From assembly GCA_052400685.1 (NCBI GenBank), contig JBQTGJ010000014.1: a stretch of 64,000 nt of DNA, one strand, 5' to 3'. The stretch is from CAZHHH01 sp052400685 (lineage in GTDB: Bacteria > Bacteroidota > Bacteroidia > Bacteroidales > Marinilabiliaceae). Each line of letters opens with the position of its first letter. The first letter of the stretch is position 1. The notes under the pieces are model-generated. The model did no database searches. It saw nothing but the letters and a program-made list of their open reading frames with translations, and was not told the origin of the DNA. The translations under genes were made by a program, and so were the position numbers. This document shows, one piece after another, positions 63,151 through 64,000 of this stretch.

Positions 63151-63297
63151 TTAGTGCTTCTCCATAAAGTCAGGAGTTTGAGCCTTAAATTTCAAATTCA
63201 AGGCTTGCCCAGCTCGATAAATTTGGGCTTAATATGATAAACGACCATTTTGAGGATAAACATAACGCAGATGTTGGACTTTTCTTGTAAGCCCTAA
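63151..63297 (+). repeat. Palindromic element, diverged full copy
   Basis: It directly abuts the long form. Left end TTAGTGCTTCTCCATAAAGT, inner AAGGCTTGCCCAGCTCG and ATAAACGACCATTTTGAGGA, and a worn right end GGACTTTTCTTGTAAGCCC. Confidence 0.7.
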
Positions 63298-63321
63298 ATA
63301 TTATACCTTACTCATTCAACT

Positions 63322-63726
63322 ATGTCGAATATCGTGGCCTTGTCAGAGGCAGCATCAATCGCTCTTCACAGTATGGTTCTTATTGCGAAGACCAATGAAG
63401 TTCTTAATGTAGGTGAAATATCTGCTAGAATTTTTAGTTCCCGTCATCATGTAGCAAAAATTTTACAGCGGTTGGCCAAAGAGGGATTTATTTCTTCCAA
63501 CCGGGGCCCCAGTGGTGGTTTTACTCTCCGAAAGGATCCGGATGAAATTTCTTTACTTGCTATTTATGAGTCCATTGAGGGCACTCTGGATGTTCAGGCT
63601 TGTCCGGGAGCAAAGGAGACCTGTCCTTTTGATAGTTGCATCTTGGGCGATATGTCGAAGCGCATTTCTCGCGATATTCGTGATTATATGAAAAATAAAA
63701 AGCTGAGCGACTATATTAATCATTAA
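63322..63726 (+). CDS. Rrf2-family transcriptional regulator
   Basis: A 134-residue winged-helix regulator. The helix-turn-helix is within VLNVGEISARIFSSRHHVAKILQRLAKEGFISSNRGPSGGF (residues about 27-67). Three cysteines in ACPGAKETCPFDSCIL (about 92-106), spaced C-x6-C-x4-C, could hold an Fe-S cluster as in IscR/NsrR-type sensors, though spacing differs from the classical ones. Its targets are unknown; the only Fe-S protein gene with a visible operator (near 9800) carries a different type of site. Its last 11 bases overlap the converging rsmE gene. Confidence 0.88.
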   Translation: MSNIVALSEAASIALHSMVLIAKTNEVLNVGEISARIFSSRHHVAKILQRLAKEGFISSNRGPSGGFTLRKDPDEISLLAIYESIEGTLDVQACPGAKETCPFDSCILGDMSKRISRDIRDYMKNKKLSDYINH

Positions 63727-64000
63727 TTATACGAATAATATGACAAGCTGTTAAGGCCGCTGTTTCAGTGCGTAGCCTTTTGCGACCCAACGAAATAGGC
63801 TTAAATCCATATTCTAAAGCCATTTTTATTTCTGCTTCGCTAAAATCACCTTCCGGACCGATAAGAATGAGGGTGTTATTGCCTTTTTGGGCCGCTGTCT
63901 TCAGATGGACGGTATTGCCTTCCTGACAATGGGCAATAAATTTGTCACCAGCAAAAGGTTTCTTTACAAATTCACTAAAGGTTATGGCAGGGTTGAGTAT
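63716..64000 (-). CDS. rsmE: 16S rRNA (uracil(1498)-N(3))-methyltransferase, 3' part
   Basis: Only the C-terminal 94 residues lie in the window. They include LILIGPEGDFSEAEIKMAL and SLGRKRLRTETAAL, the SPOUT-fold knot and SAM-binding loop of RsmE, ending ACHIIRIIND. It methylates U1498 of 16S rRNA. The stop codon is at 63716-63718, inside the end of the converging Rrf2 gene. Confidence 0.9.
   Translation of the reverse strand: MLNPAITFSEFVKKPFAGDKFIAHCQEGNTVHLKTAAQKGNNTLILIGPEGDFSEAEIKMALEYGFKPISLGRKRLRTETAALTACHIIRIIND

Overview
The window looks like chromosome from a member of the Bacteroidota, most likely a Marinilabiliales/Bacteroidales-type marine or sediment bacterium. Supporting signs are TAnnTTTG-type -7 promoter boxes (clearest before rpoD and dapF), the short primary sigma factor, a UpxY-type NusG paralogue, the serC-serA-DUF1015 block, PPi-dependent phosphofructokinase, a SiaB/SiaC pair, and a GH106/GH2/acetylesterase cluster. 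No rRNA gene or intact tRNA gene was seen. The family-level placement is inference.

Region 1 (1-9 kb) is an AT-rich accessory island. It holds a 41-bp tandem array, an orphan terminator, a 1235-aa protein with TPRs, a GreA/GreB C-terminal-like domain and a PIN-like nuclease domain, and a long attC-like hairpin. Next come a GIY-YIG nuclease, a tRNA 3'-end-like fragment and a 4-fold beta flower protein. The island then decays into an IS21 istB remnant, a truncated reading frame, a DUF2293 gene and palindromic repeats. It is the best candidate for a poorly described conflict or defence locus.

Region 2 (7.7-35 kb) is mostly housekeeping: YdcF-like protein, an Fe-S protein with a Crp/Fnr-like operator, a phosphoethanolamine transferase-like enzyme, a C-terminal processing protease, and pnuC/NadR-like kinase/cysE. 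It continues with SiaB/SiaC, ClpB and an opposing STAS/Hpt pair, then gcvT, serC/serA/DUF1015, YggS, a dihydroorotate dehydrogenase-like protein, uvrA, an ECF sigma factor and a glycosyltransferase.

Region 3 (35-48 kb) starts with PPi-phosphofructokinase and continues with a small polysaccharide-utilisation cluster: GH2, AraC regulator, sialate O-acetylesterase-like, rhamnogalacturonan acetylesterase-like and GH106 rhamnosidase-like genes. It has no SusC/SusD pair and probably attacks acetylated, rhamnose-containing pectin.

Region 4 (47-64 kb) returns to core genes: a DUF2807 lipoprotein, gdhA, a nucleobase permease, a YkgJ-type cysteine-cluster protein, a nucleotidyltransferase, an orphan UpxY, gyrB, a glycosyltransferase, rpoD, htrA, dapF, uvrB, an Rrf2 regulator and the 3' end of rsmE.

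Two dispersed repeat families run through the intergenic spaces. One is a palindromic, MITE-like element of about 145 bp with a 245-bp long form; two nearly identical long copies lie inverted about 25 kb apart. The other is an element of about 90 bp found upstream of serA, yggS and the AraC gene.
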